DNA of 64,000 nt. Source: Symbiodinium natans. Taxonomy: Eukaryota; Sar; Dinophyceae; Suessiales; Symbiodiniaceae. Shown here piece by piece: positions 48,898-57,400 of this stretch (position 1 is the stretch's first letter; each line of letters opens with the position of its first letter). The notes below the pieces were generated by a model that did no database searches, was not told where the DNA came from, and saw nothing but the letters and a program-made list of their open reading frames with translations. The stretch spans positions 1,138,934-1,202,933 of the forward strand of contig CAJNDS010002213.1 of NCBI GenBank assembly GCA_905221605.1, written 5' to 3'. Both the position numbers and the translations under genes were made by a program.

Positions 48898-51815
48898 GAA
48901 AAGAAAAAACGGTGGGGAAACCGTCGCGCGGGTCTTGGAAGGTAGGTTCGAAGGCTTGAGAGCACGAAGGGGGTGCTGGATTTTGGAACCTGGGTTCAGC
49001 CTTTTTTTGAGGGGCTGGGCCCAGAGGGGCCATACACTCCATACGCCCTAAGTCGTAAACCTTAAGCCCTGCCTGATGGCTGACCCTAAACCCTAAACCC
49101 TAAACCCTAAACCCTAAACCCTAAACCCTAAACCCTAAACCCTGAACCCTGAACCCTGAACCCTGAACCCTGAACCCTGAACCCTGAACCCTGAACCCTG
49201 AACCCTGAACCCTGAACCCTGAACCCTAAACCCTAAACCCTAAACCCTATAACCCTAAACCCTACACTCAGGAGCCCAAATCCGGCGCCGGCTGAAGTTA
49301 AACTCGTTGGTTTCCGTTCCTGGAGCCCCCCCGAACTCCAAGACGCGGTCCGGGGTTTGAGGGTTTTTGGGTTTCAGGGTTTAGGGTTTAGGGTTTGAGG
49401 GGTCTTGGGTTTCAGGGTTTTAGGGCTTAAGGGTTGCAGGGCTTAAGGGTTTTAGAGTTTCAGGGTTTTAGGGCTTAAGGGTTTTAGCTTAAGGGTTGCA
49501 GGGCTTAAGGGTTTTAGGGTTTCAGGGTTTCAGGGTTTCAGGGCTGGGCTCCTCCAAGACACGGCTGGCTTGTGTGCGGTGCCGGGGAGTGTTGTTTGGA
49601 GGAGTACCATTGCAGGGTTTAGGGTCTAAGCCCTAAGCCCTAAACCCTAAACCCTAAACCCTAAACCCTAAACCCTAAACCCTAAACCCTAAACCAAATC
49701 TCTTCAAGCAATGACAGCACTCATAGGAATCCATTTTGGCATGTCCACGACGGCTCCCAAGCGGAAGCCAAAAGTGCCCTATGTGTGTTTTGTCTTGGGG
49801 TTACAGGGTGGTTTGTCGAACCCTAAACCCTAAGACCCTAAGCCCCAAACCCTAAGCCCTAAACCCCAAACCCTAAACGCTAGACCCTAGGACCCTAGGA
49901 CTCTAGGACCCCAGGACTCTGAAACCTAAACCCTCCAAGCCTTTCCGGCGGAGAGACATGTCCACCTGTTTCGAAGCTCAAGCATGGACGCGGCCTTTAC
50001 CAGTGCCTTCCCGAAGCCCTAGATGCCCAAGGGGAGAACCTCATGTAGGGTTTAGGGTTGAGGGTTGAAAGTTCCGAAGCAGCCTTGAACCCTACAGCCT
50101 GAACCCTGGGTTGATCCCGAAACCCTAAGACCTAAACCCGAAAACCCTAAACCCAAAGCCCTTAACCAGTCTGAGCCAGTGCGCTTCCTGGTGCACGTCT
50201 AGATCTTCAATGCGAACACGGCCTTGGTCGCGAAGAGTGTCATCCCTGGGGTTTAAGGGTTTTGGTGTTTCGGGACATCCCCCAAACCTCAAGCCCCTCA
50301 GCTCTACTAAGCCACCCCTAAACCCTGAACCCTGAAACCCTAAACCCGAAACCCGAAACGCGAAACCCTAAGCCCTAAACCCTAAACCCTGAACCCTAAA
50401 CCCTAAAACCCTAAAGCCTACAGAATGAGGTGCTCTCCTTGGGCATCTGGATTCTGATGGCGAACGGCCTGGGTGAAGCCCTCTGGCCATCGAAGCGCCT
50501 CCTTTGGCTCTCGGCCTGGTTGACCACACCAGTGTCACCTGGGCTTAGGGTTTAGGGTTTAGGGTTTAGGGTTTAGGGGTGGCTTAGGTGAGGTGCTGCT
50601 TCTTGCTGGCCCTTGCGTCCCTCTTACCCAGTTAAAGGTTTAGGGTTTAGGGTTTAGGGTGTAGGGTTTAGGGAGTAGTTGCTTCCCAACGGGGTCCCTT
50701 TGTAGTACTTTTTCGAAGGTTGATGGACTATTCGGGCTTCGGGGTGTTCATCTCCAGCGTAGGCGGCATGCTTTGAGCATAGTTTGGGAAGACCGCTCCC
50801 AGCAGAAGGCTGATAGCCACGTCCATCGCCTTGCTGATTCTCTTCACAGAGCAGCGCACCCTGGTGTTCATGTGCACAACCCTGCTGGTAGACCTCTACT
50901 GGGCATCGATGTGGGCTGCGACGCTGATTTTTCCGGTGCCGTCCCTGACTCGATGTGCGGCCTCTCTACAGGCTGGCATGCTTGCCATGGCTGCGCTCGT
51001 CTCAGCGCTTCCAGCGGCCCTCGAAGAGACCTGTGGGGCCCCGGCACATGTAAGCTGCTACAAGGCCGGGCCGCCGTAGCACAGAAGCCAAAACCCTAAA
51101 CCCTAAACCCTAAACCCTAAACCCTAAACCCTAAACCCTAAACCCTAAACCCTAAACCCTAAACCCTAAACCTTGTAGGGCTTAGGGCTCAAGAGTTTGT
51201 TTGCGGGCAAGCGCCACCTGACTCCCGTTGGGTGAAGTTGCTGGCTGGCGTCTGGGGTGTTTGCATGTAGGGTTGTAGGGTTTGGAGCTTGTTCAAGGTT
51301 CAGGGTTCAGAAATGTAAGCACACATGCTCCAAACACCCTACCCTCATCCCCATACCCTGGGCCCTAATCTTAGGCCCTGGCCTAAGGCTTTTTTTATTT
51401 TGCGTTTTTTCTGTGGGCGGAGGGGGGGAGGGGGGGGAGGCCGTCCTATGCCCATGAACCCCGCAAGGATTGCTTGCTCGTTGGCCCTGGCTGGCACTAC
51501 CTTCTCTGGAGCTTCTTCGTGTCCATCTTTCACGCGGGCAACGTTGCCTTCTACCTCGTTGATCCTGCCCCTTTTCAGCTCAGAGAGGCCCTATCCCCGA
51601 AACCCTGCAGTCCTAAAGTTTCACAATTAGGAGTGACTTCCTGAGCCCTAACCCCGAAAGAAGCCATGAGCCACCCTAAACCCTACACCCTAAACCCTAA
51701 ACCCTAAACCCTGCAATCTGAGGCCAAGGTGGATGTCAAGTGGCCTCCTCTTGGTGCCCCTACGGCCGAGCCTGCAGAGAATGCGGAAGATGAGGCCACC
51801 GAGAGCCAAACCTAA
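46542..51815 (+). CDS. multi-pass membrane protein gene, about a dozen exons
   Basis: Ordered + exons give an N-terminal soluble part (RYGECMRLIEECTQDTAAQM; FTQQEFAALRLASRAL; GVCRVKAHATSYFVQERVLQ), then at least six hydrophobic segments (PVFMPLLITTRSWLFALVV; ACMWLMAFVVWYVP; SALCVFCLGVTGWFV; LSLGIWILMANGL; ALLILFTEQRTLVFMCTTLL with DLYWASMWAATLIFPV; LLWSFFVSIFHAGNVAFYLV), and an acidic tail ending NAEDEATESQT-stop. The layout resembles a seven-helix-type membrane protein; I could not assign a family. Several junctions need GC donors. Unresolved: the e/f region and the acceptor phase of the large exon at 50809. The start codon lies upstream of 46542 or was not recognised. Confidence 0.75.
46624..47111 (+). 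other. intron a-b
   Basis: C-rich patch at 46735-46795, TTTAGGG at 46858-46870 and 47024-47060. A coding-like stretch around 46674-46730 (VALHLENPTWRLLFCHS) is uncertain. Confidence 0.4.
47112..47165 (+). CDS. membrane protein gene exon b
   Basis: Strong acceptor (CTCAACTGCAG). Reads HCFTQQEFAALRLASRA and ends at CCT|GTAAGG, a near-ideal donor. Confidence 0.65.
47166..47540 (+). other. intron b-c with AT microsatellite
   Basis: TTTAGGG from the donor on (47170-47275), then (TA)n and GATA/AAATA repeats at 47395-47482, and the AGGGGAATAAGATTA element end at 47485-47530. Confidence 0.7.
47541..47641 (+). CDS. membrane protein gene exon c
   Basis: WPDMDTDGVCRVKAHATSYF then VQERVLQIRAAER; GC donor. 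Soluble, mixed charge; G/C third positions. Confidence 0.65.
47642..47942 (+). other. intron c-d with CCCTGAA array
   Basis: CCCTAAA passes into a pure CCCTGAA array (47690-47755); unique; CCCTAAA again at 47895-47915. Confidence 0.8.
47943..48059 (+). CDS. membrane protein gene exon d (first hydrophobic segment)
   Basis: 39 codons: FSNTSTALRVLERI then PVFMPLLITTRSWLFALVV and RGPVED, with GT after GAC. A GC donor inside (CGGG|GC) would fix the phase to exon e, so the end is ambiguous. A competing frame on the same strand is open but less hydrophobic. Confidence 0.7.
48060..48400 (+). other. intron d-e
   Basis: Contains an inverted repeat GGGAATGCGGGAATGAGG / CTCCCTCATTCCC around a TA run (48195-48275) and CCCTAAA-type repeats (48297-48385). 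Confidence 0.6.
48401..48499 (+). CDS. membrane protein gene exon e
   Basis: ACMWLMAFVVWYVPVSAAPK then LRLLAMIAFGLR. It could end earlier at an excellent internal donor (CCG|GTGAGT, 48445). Confidence 0.6.
48657..48740 (+). CDS. membrane protein gene exon f
   Basis: GLARIIWNETDNVPYVFSAR then IIVAPWLH. Acceptor ATGGAG|G is weak and the donor is unclear. Contains an N-glycosylation-type NET. Confidence 0.5.
48741..49708 (+). other. large intron f-g with CCCTGAA array
   Basis: C17/A17 homopolymers (48847-48881) with CACACA; CCCTAAA then CCCTGAA array (49083-49228); TTTAGGG/TTCAGGG/GGGCTTAAGGGTTT repeats (49350-49545); CCCTAAA (49637-49695). No other gene seen. Confidence 0.75.
49709..49806 (+). 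CDS. membrane protein gene exon g
   Basis: NDSTHRNPFWHVHDGSQAEA then KSALCVFCLGVT; hydrophobic end. A second + frame (TALIGIHFGM) is also open; the first is favoured by the Cys-rich hydrophobic run. Edges approximate. Confidence 0.5.
49948..50020 (+). CDS. membrane protein gene exon h
   Basis: ERHVHLFRSSSMDAAFTSAF then PK, before GCCCTAG. Coding-like but acceptor and donor not firm. Confidence 0.4.
50203..50236 (+). CDS. membrane protein gene exon i
   Basis: Acceptor ACGTCTAG, then IFNANTALVAK plus one base and GTGTCA. The TAG is part of the acceptor, so an apparent in-frame stop in a longer reading disappears. Confidence 0.5.
50424..50533 (+). CDS. membrane protein gene exon j
   Basis: 36 codons plus two bases: NEVLSLGIWILMANGLGEAL then WPSKRLLWLSAWLTTP, donor GTCACC giving phase 2. 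CCCTAAA before and TTTAGGG after. The Val codon is completed by exon k. Confidence 0.8.
50719..50758 (+). CDS. membrane protein gene exon k
   Basis: LMDYSGFGVFISS between GAAG|G and AGC|GTAGGC. Joins exon j in phase. Confidence 0.75.
50809..51049 (+). CDS. membrane protein gene exon l (two or three hydrophobic helices)
   Basis: LIATSIALLILFTEQRTLVF, MCTTLLVDLYWASMWAATLI, FPVPSLTRCAASLQAGMLAM, then AALVSALPAALEETCGAPAH and a near-ideal donor GTAAGC. The acceptor AGAAG|G leaves a one-base phase problem with exon k. A hydrophilic frame is also open here, but membrane context and codon use favour this one. Confidence 0.8.
51050..51467 (+). other. intron l-m with CCCTAAA array
   Basis: Near-perfect CCCTAAA array at 51092-51172, degenerate repeats, then a G-rich patch (51417-51440) before the acceptor. 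Confidence 0.75.
51468..51587 (+). CDS. membrane protein gene exon m (last helix)
   Basis: 40 codons: DCLLVGPGWHYLLWSFFVSI then FHAGNVAFYLVDPAPFQLRE, CGCAAG|G acceptor and GAG|GC donor, phase 0 throughout. The helix holds W, H and N residues that might be functional. Confidence 0.88.
51723..51815 (+). CDS. membrane protein gene terminal exon n
   Basis: AKVDVKWPPLGAPTAEPAEN then AEDEATESQT and TAA (51813-51815). Acidic tail typical of a cytoplasmic C-terminus. CCCTAAA before it. Confidence 0.88.
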   Translation, partial: AKVDVKWPPLGAPTAEPAENAEDEATESQT

Positions 51816-52080
51816 GCCTGCACCGAGTTCGAATTCCTCAGGTGAAGAAGAACCCTAAACCCTAAACCTTAAACCCTAAACCACAAATTTTGGTATGCGT
51901 CTCTGCTTGAAGGATTCTCATGCCCTGCGCATCAGTCGACATGACTCGAACAAGGTGTTTTCAATGGCTTCAAGGTCTTAAGCTCGTGGGTCTAAGGCTT
52001 TAGGCTTCAGGCCACGAAGTGTTCGCAGCTCCGTGCATGTGAGCGAATTCAGAGAGTTTAGGGGTTCGAATCCTGTCTCA

Positions 52081-52246
52081 CACGGCCAAGCCGCTCGTGA
52101 TTCAAGTGGACTTCGGCTCCTTGTTGGAACCGGCGATGTCCCCCGGAAAAGGCCGACAATGAAGCTTTGCTGCCGGGGTCTTCGAATGGGACAAAGTTGG
52201 GGAGGTTCTCCAAGCCAAAGGTCCAGGACCTGGGTTGTTTGGGACT
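52081..52246 (+). CDS. candidate exon(s), product unknown
   Basis: One + frame reads AKPLVIQVDFGSLLEPAMSP then GKGRQ-stop, another reads VFEWDKVGEVLQAKGPGPG then LFGT-stop. Both are coding-like, so two exons with a short intron or a frameshifted remnant are possible. TTTAGGG follows from 52247. Confidence 0.35.
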
Positions 52247-52680
52247 TAGGGTTTAGGGTTTAGGGTTTAGGGTTTAGGGTTTAGGGAGTTTAGTGTTCAG
52301 GGCTGGGGATCTCAAGAATGAGCAGCCCACGCATGAGAAGGCCTGCCCTCCTTCAACTTGACGGCTTCTTGGTTTTTTAGGGACCGTTTTTTTTTGAGAA
52401 GCATCTGAACAGGCTCTAAACCCTAAACCCCAAACCCTAAACCCCAAACCCTAAGCCCTAAACCCTAAACCCCAAACCCCAAAGCCTTAAAACCTGTAGC
52501 CCCAAGCCATTCCGCGCAAGCAGGAGGGCCTCAAGCTCGCGCGGATAGAGGCTCGGGGCTGCAGTCCTGGGATCTTCCTGGGTTCCCTTGAAACCCTCCA
52601 ACCAGGCAGGAAAGGTTTAGGGTTTAGGGTTTGGGGTTTAGGGTTTAGGGTTTTTTGGGTTTTTTTTCGGTTTTTTGGGC
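52247..52680. other. TTTAGGG and CCCTAAA/CCCCAAA runs, unique spacer
   Basis: TTTAGGG 52247-52288, CCCTAAA/CCCCAAA 52415-52495, TTTAGGG/TTTGGGG 52615-52680. No gene seen. Confidence 0.7.
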
Positions 52681-53990
52681 TTAGGGTTTAGGGTTTAGGG
52701 TTTAGGGTTCAGGGTTCAGGGTTCAGGGTTCAGGGTTCAGGGTTTAGGGTTTAGGGTTTAGGGTTTAGGGTTTAGGGTTTAGGGTTTAGGGGAGTCTCAG
52801 CACCTCAACCCTAAACCCGAAGCCCCCCCCCCTCCCCCCTCCCCCCGCACTCGCAGCCACTTGCAAACTCAACTTCCAGCTTCGTTAGTAGGATGCAAGG
52901 GAGTGCCCTTATTCCCTTTTTGGGTTTAGGGTTTAGGGTTTGGGGTTTAGGGTTCAGGGTTCAGGGTTCAGGGTTTAGGGTTTAGGGTTAGGTTTTGTGA
53001 TAAGCCCCTTTGAACAAAGAAGGTCACCCTTTCTAATCCTAGGTTGCTGGGAGGTTGCAGGAAGGTGTCTGGGCGAAATGATTTTGTCGTCAAACCCACT
53101 GGGGTAGGCCCTTGGGATATTGTCTATTTTCCCTTGGTGGGTTTCCACTGGGTGGGCCCTTTGGGATATTTTCTTTTTTCCTTGGTGGGTTAAGCGGATA
53201 GTCGTTTATGAATATTTTTGTTAGAGGGTTTAGGGATCCTAGCTAGCCCGAAGCCCTAAGCCCTGAGCCTTGAACCCCCCAAACCCCAAAGCCAAAACAC
53301 CAGGGAGCTGGACCCGGCGTGACGTCCGAAGCTCCGAAGGCTATGGGTGGTAGGGTTTAGGGTTTGGGGTTTGGGGTTTGGGGTTTAGGGTTTAGGGTTT
53401 AGGGTTTAGGGGAGTCTCAGCACCTCAACCCTAACCCGAAGCCCCCCCCCTCCCCCCTCCCCCCGCACTCGCAGCCACTTGCAAACTCAACTTCCAGCTT
53501 CGTTAGTAGGATGCAAGGGAGTGCCCTTATTCCCTTTTAGGGTTTAGGGTTTAGGGTTTAGGCTTTAGGCTTTAGGGTTCAGGGTTTAGGGTTTAGGGTT
53601 TAGGGTGTAGGGTTTAGGGTTAGGTTTTGTGATAAGCCCCTTTGAACAAAGAAGGTCACCCTTTCTAATCCTAGGTTGCTGAGAGGTTGCAGGAAGGTGT
53701 CTGGGCGTAATGATGTTGTCGTCAAACCCACTGGGGTAGGCCCTTGGGATATTGTCTTTTTTCCCTTGGTGGGTTTCCACTGGGTAGGCCCTTTGGGATA
53801 TTTTCTTTTTTCCTTGGTGGGTTAAGAGGATAGTCGTTTATGAATATTTTTGTTAGAGGGTTTAGGGGTCCTAGCTAGCCCGAAGCCCTAAGCCCTGAGC
53901 CTTGAGCGCCCAAACCCCAAAGCCAAAACACCAGGGAGCTGGACCCGGCGTGACGTCCGAAGCTCCGAAGGCTATGGGTGGTAGGGTTTA
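52681..53990 (+). repeat. ~620-bp tandem segmental duplication
   Basis: GGAGTCTCAGCACCTCAACC at 52791 recurs at 53411, and the two halves agree in order to GCTATGGGTGGTAGGGTTTA (about 53340 and 53971). Differences are mostly in TTTAGGG copy number and single bases. Each half holds a GGCCCTTGGGATATTGTC repeat (53105 and 53735) and the TTCGTTAGTAGGATGCAAGG...GTGCCCTTATTCCC piece, which resembles 11215-11345. Confidence 0.95.
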
Positions 53991-54422
53991 GGGTTTGGGG
54001 TTTAGGGTTTAGGGGTAGGATTCAGGGCCTCTAAGGCCGCACAGGGCTTGGGTGGTAGAGCTCACCCTTTTGGATTTCTAGGGCTTGGCGTTTTTGGGGC
54101 AGGGCTTGCTGCTCTAGACACCCTAAACCCATAACCCTAACCCCTAGACACCACGTAGGGATCTGGGGCTTAGGCCGCACATGTCTCCTCAGCCCCCCGG
54201 GCAAAGAAGTGTAGCGCCCTAGTGTTGACAAACTGCTTGGGGGAAAATCTCATTGATTTCAGAATATCTTAGTTTTAAGCTCGGTTTTCAGACCTGTTAA
54301 CACCTTATGTAATTAAAACTACTAGAATTTGCGCTTAGGTGGTAGTTTCAAGCCTACATCCCGAAGACCAGATTGATGCTTCATGCTTTCGGACCCCCGG
54401 TCTCCGCCTTCTTCTGTTTCAG
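53991..54422. other. unique spacer, no gene called
   Basis: Some CCCTAAA-like bases at 54118-54150, otherwise unique. Ends in a strong polypyrimidine tract and CAG acceptor at 54403-54422. Confidence 0.4.
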
Positions 54423-54448
54423 GCCCCCAAGAGGCCGTCAGCTCTCAG
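54423..54448 (+). CDS. Lys/Pro-rich gene exon, APKRPSAL
   Basis: Follows the strongest acceptor in this part (CCTTCTTCTGTTTCAG|G). Basic residues continue (RKRQ) if the exon is longer. Donor uncertain. Confidence 0.45.
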
Positions 54449-57400
54449 GAAGAGGCAGGATTCAGGATTCATAGGCTTGGGGGTCAGGGTTTAGGGTTTG
54501 GGGGGTTAGGGTTTAGGGTTTAGGGTTTAGGGTTTAGGGTTTAGGGGGTTTAGGGGGTTTAGGGGGTTTTGAGGGTTTTGAGGGTTTTGAGTTAACTAAG
54601 GGTTGAGCCGCAGGGCGTGAGGATGGCTCGGAGTAACGGGTTTAGGGTTTAGGGTTTAGGGTTTAGGGTTTAGGGTTGTTCGCCTGCAGCTATCCGGGCT
54701 TTCATGCGCACTCTGTACAATGTACAATTTCGGTTTCGGCCTTGATTTGGACGTGCGCGTGCGATTTGCAGTAGAAAGAGGCCACTACTCACTAGTATCG
54801 GCTGCGGGCTTCGCTCTTAAACCCTAAACTCCAAAGATCACATGGCAGTGGGGTGCAGACTTCAACCCCTGACCCCACCAGGAGTGCTTGCGGGCTTCAT
54901 TCCCTAAGCGGTGCAGTCGGGTAATATCGGGGCCTCTACCCACTGTATTTATTGTATGAATTAGAAGGGTTATTGTTGGATTATGTTGATAGTTAATAAC
55001 ATAGGCTCCGGTATTCACCAAGACCCCAAAACCCCAGAAATCGTGTGACGCCGATGCCTGGTCTGAAGCGCACTAATCCTTCACCTGCGTTGCAGGCCCT
55101 GAACGCTAAACCCTAAGCTCTAAATCCAGCAATCCTTCACCTATTTTCACGGTCCATGAACCCTAAACCCCTATGTTTATGGTCCCTGAACTCCCCAAAC
55201 CCCTATGATATGTTCAAGGTCCCTGAACCCCTGCCTAAATCCCTATGTACTCCCCAAACCCTAAACTTCTCGGCTGCATCAACATCTTTGACGACATGTC
55301 CAATGTTCATCCCCTCCTTAAGGTCCAGCACATTGAGGGGCTCTAGGGACTCCCTCCAAGCCCTAAACCCGAGAACCCCAAACCCTGAACCCTAAACCCC
55401 AAACCCTAAACCCTAAACCCTCAACCCCAAACCCCAAACCCTCAACCCTAAACCCTAAACCCTAAACCTGGAGCCTCCATAAAAAGCCCCCAAGCCTCGC
55501 CACAAGGCACACGGCGGTGAAGTCGGGCGGCCCACCGGCGGAGAAGGCATGGGTGGGTGACGGGTGTGGGGTTGCAGGCTTGAGGGGTTCATGAAGGGTT
55601 GGGAGTTTAGGATTTAGGGTTTAGGGTGTAGGGTTTGGGGTTTAGGGCTCCATGGTTAGTGGTTTGGGGTTTTGGTATACGGGTCAGGGTTGAAGGTTTG
55701 GTTGAACGAGTTAGGATTTAAGGGTTTCGGGCTAATGAATGGGGAGGGTCGAGGGTTAGGGCTTCGGGTTACTTAAGTGCTGAAGCTTTAAGGGTTTCGG
55801 GTTTAGGGTTTAGGGTTTGAGGTTTAGGGTTTAGGGTTTAAGGTACAGGGTTTAGGGTTTGGGGTTTGAGGTCCTTGAAGCTGTTCCGGCAGGTCGCAGG
55901 GCCATAGCCCCAGGGCAAAGGGCAGTGAAGGAGCCACCAGCACGATGGCGATCCGAAACCCCAAACCCTAAACCCTAAACCCTAAACCCTAAACCCTAAA
56001 CCCTAAACCCTAAACCCTAAACCCTAAACCCTAAACCCTAAACCCTGTGAGTTGAGGGGTTTTGGGTTCGGGGTTTAGGGGTTGTAGATTGGGAACATGA
56101 TGTCGGTAACACAGCTCAGAACCCCAGAGAGTTTACACAAAAACCCAAACCCTAGCTAAGACCCAAATCCTAGAACCCAAAAACCGACAACGCTTCAACC
56201 CTTAAACTCTTCAACTCTAAACCCTAAACCCTATCTAAACCCCAAGCCCCCAAGCCCCCAACCCTAAACCATAAGCCCTAGCTACACCCCAAACCCCCAA
56301 GCCCCCAAATCCCCAACCCTAACCCCTAAACCCCCCAAAACAAGAAAAAAACCCCAAACACCCCCGAACTCCACAAACTTCCCAAACCCAAGAGACAAGG
56401 CGCCGCCGGATGCGACGGCACCCAAGGCCGCCGCGGCGGCTTGGCGGATGCGCAAGCGAGAGGGGGTGGGGGGGGGGGGGGGGGGTTTAGGGTTTCGGGC
56501 TCGGGGGGGGGGGGGGTTCTGGGGTTCAGGGTTTGTGGGTTGGGCTTGGGGCTTGGAGTCGCCAGTGTTTAGGGCTTGAGGAGTTGTAGGGTGCAGGGAC
56601 CCCATAAGGGACCCAATCATAATTCTGAAGCCCCCACACACATACAAACACACACACGCACACTAGGACATTTGAGTGTCTTGTGCTTTGTGGGTTGGAG
56701 GTTGCGTGGTTTTAAAGAAGGATCCGGCTTCCAGGGTTTCAGGAACAGGTCCCACCAACAGCCGCTGCCTGGGGGTTTCTGGCCCTCTCGCACTCGTGAA
56801 GACGTTGGAGCAACATGAACTGGGTTTAGGGTTTAGGGTTTAGGGTTTAGGGTTTAGGGTTTAGGGTTTAGGGTTTAGGGTTTAGGGTTTAGGGTTTAGG
56901 GTTTAGGGTTTAGGGTTTAGGGTTTAGGGTTTAGGGTTTAGGGTTTAGGGGACCTAAGCCTTGCAATACCTCAAAGAACCCGGAACGCCCCTAAGCCGTA
57001 AACCCTCAGCCCTAAGCCATTAGCGACCCCAAAGACCCCTTATTCCAATGCCCTAAGTCTTGTGGAACCAAAGACTGCCGGACCCTCTGCTATAGGATGC
57101 CCTTTAGGGTTTAGGGTTTAGGGTTTAGGGTTTAGGGTTTAGGGTTTAGGGTTTAGGGTTTAGGGTTTAGGGTTTAGGGTTTAGGGTTTAGGGCTGCCTT
57201 GTCAACCGGACCAAACCAAAACCTTGTTTCAGTGCAACCTTCACCACTGCCCAAGGAGCGGCCCACGGCCACCAAGTCGGCACCGCTGCAGCCACCCAAG
57301 CGCGGAGCTCTGTCGAGGGAGACGAAGTTCCCGTGAAAACCGCACCGCTCGAAGGGGTTTGGGGTTTGAGGGTTTTGGGTTGAAAAGGGTTAGGGACCGC

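Noticed and set aside
50171-50203. In-frame stop (TAG) in the membrane protein gene, suggesting a pseudogene.
   Set aside because: The TAG serves as the splice acceptor GTCTAG; the exon starts after it and reads cleanly.
50773-51099. Hydrophilic 108-codon + strand ORF over exon l.
   Set aside because: The alternative frame gives several transmembrane helices consistent with neighbouring exons, a near-ideal donor and better codon use.
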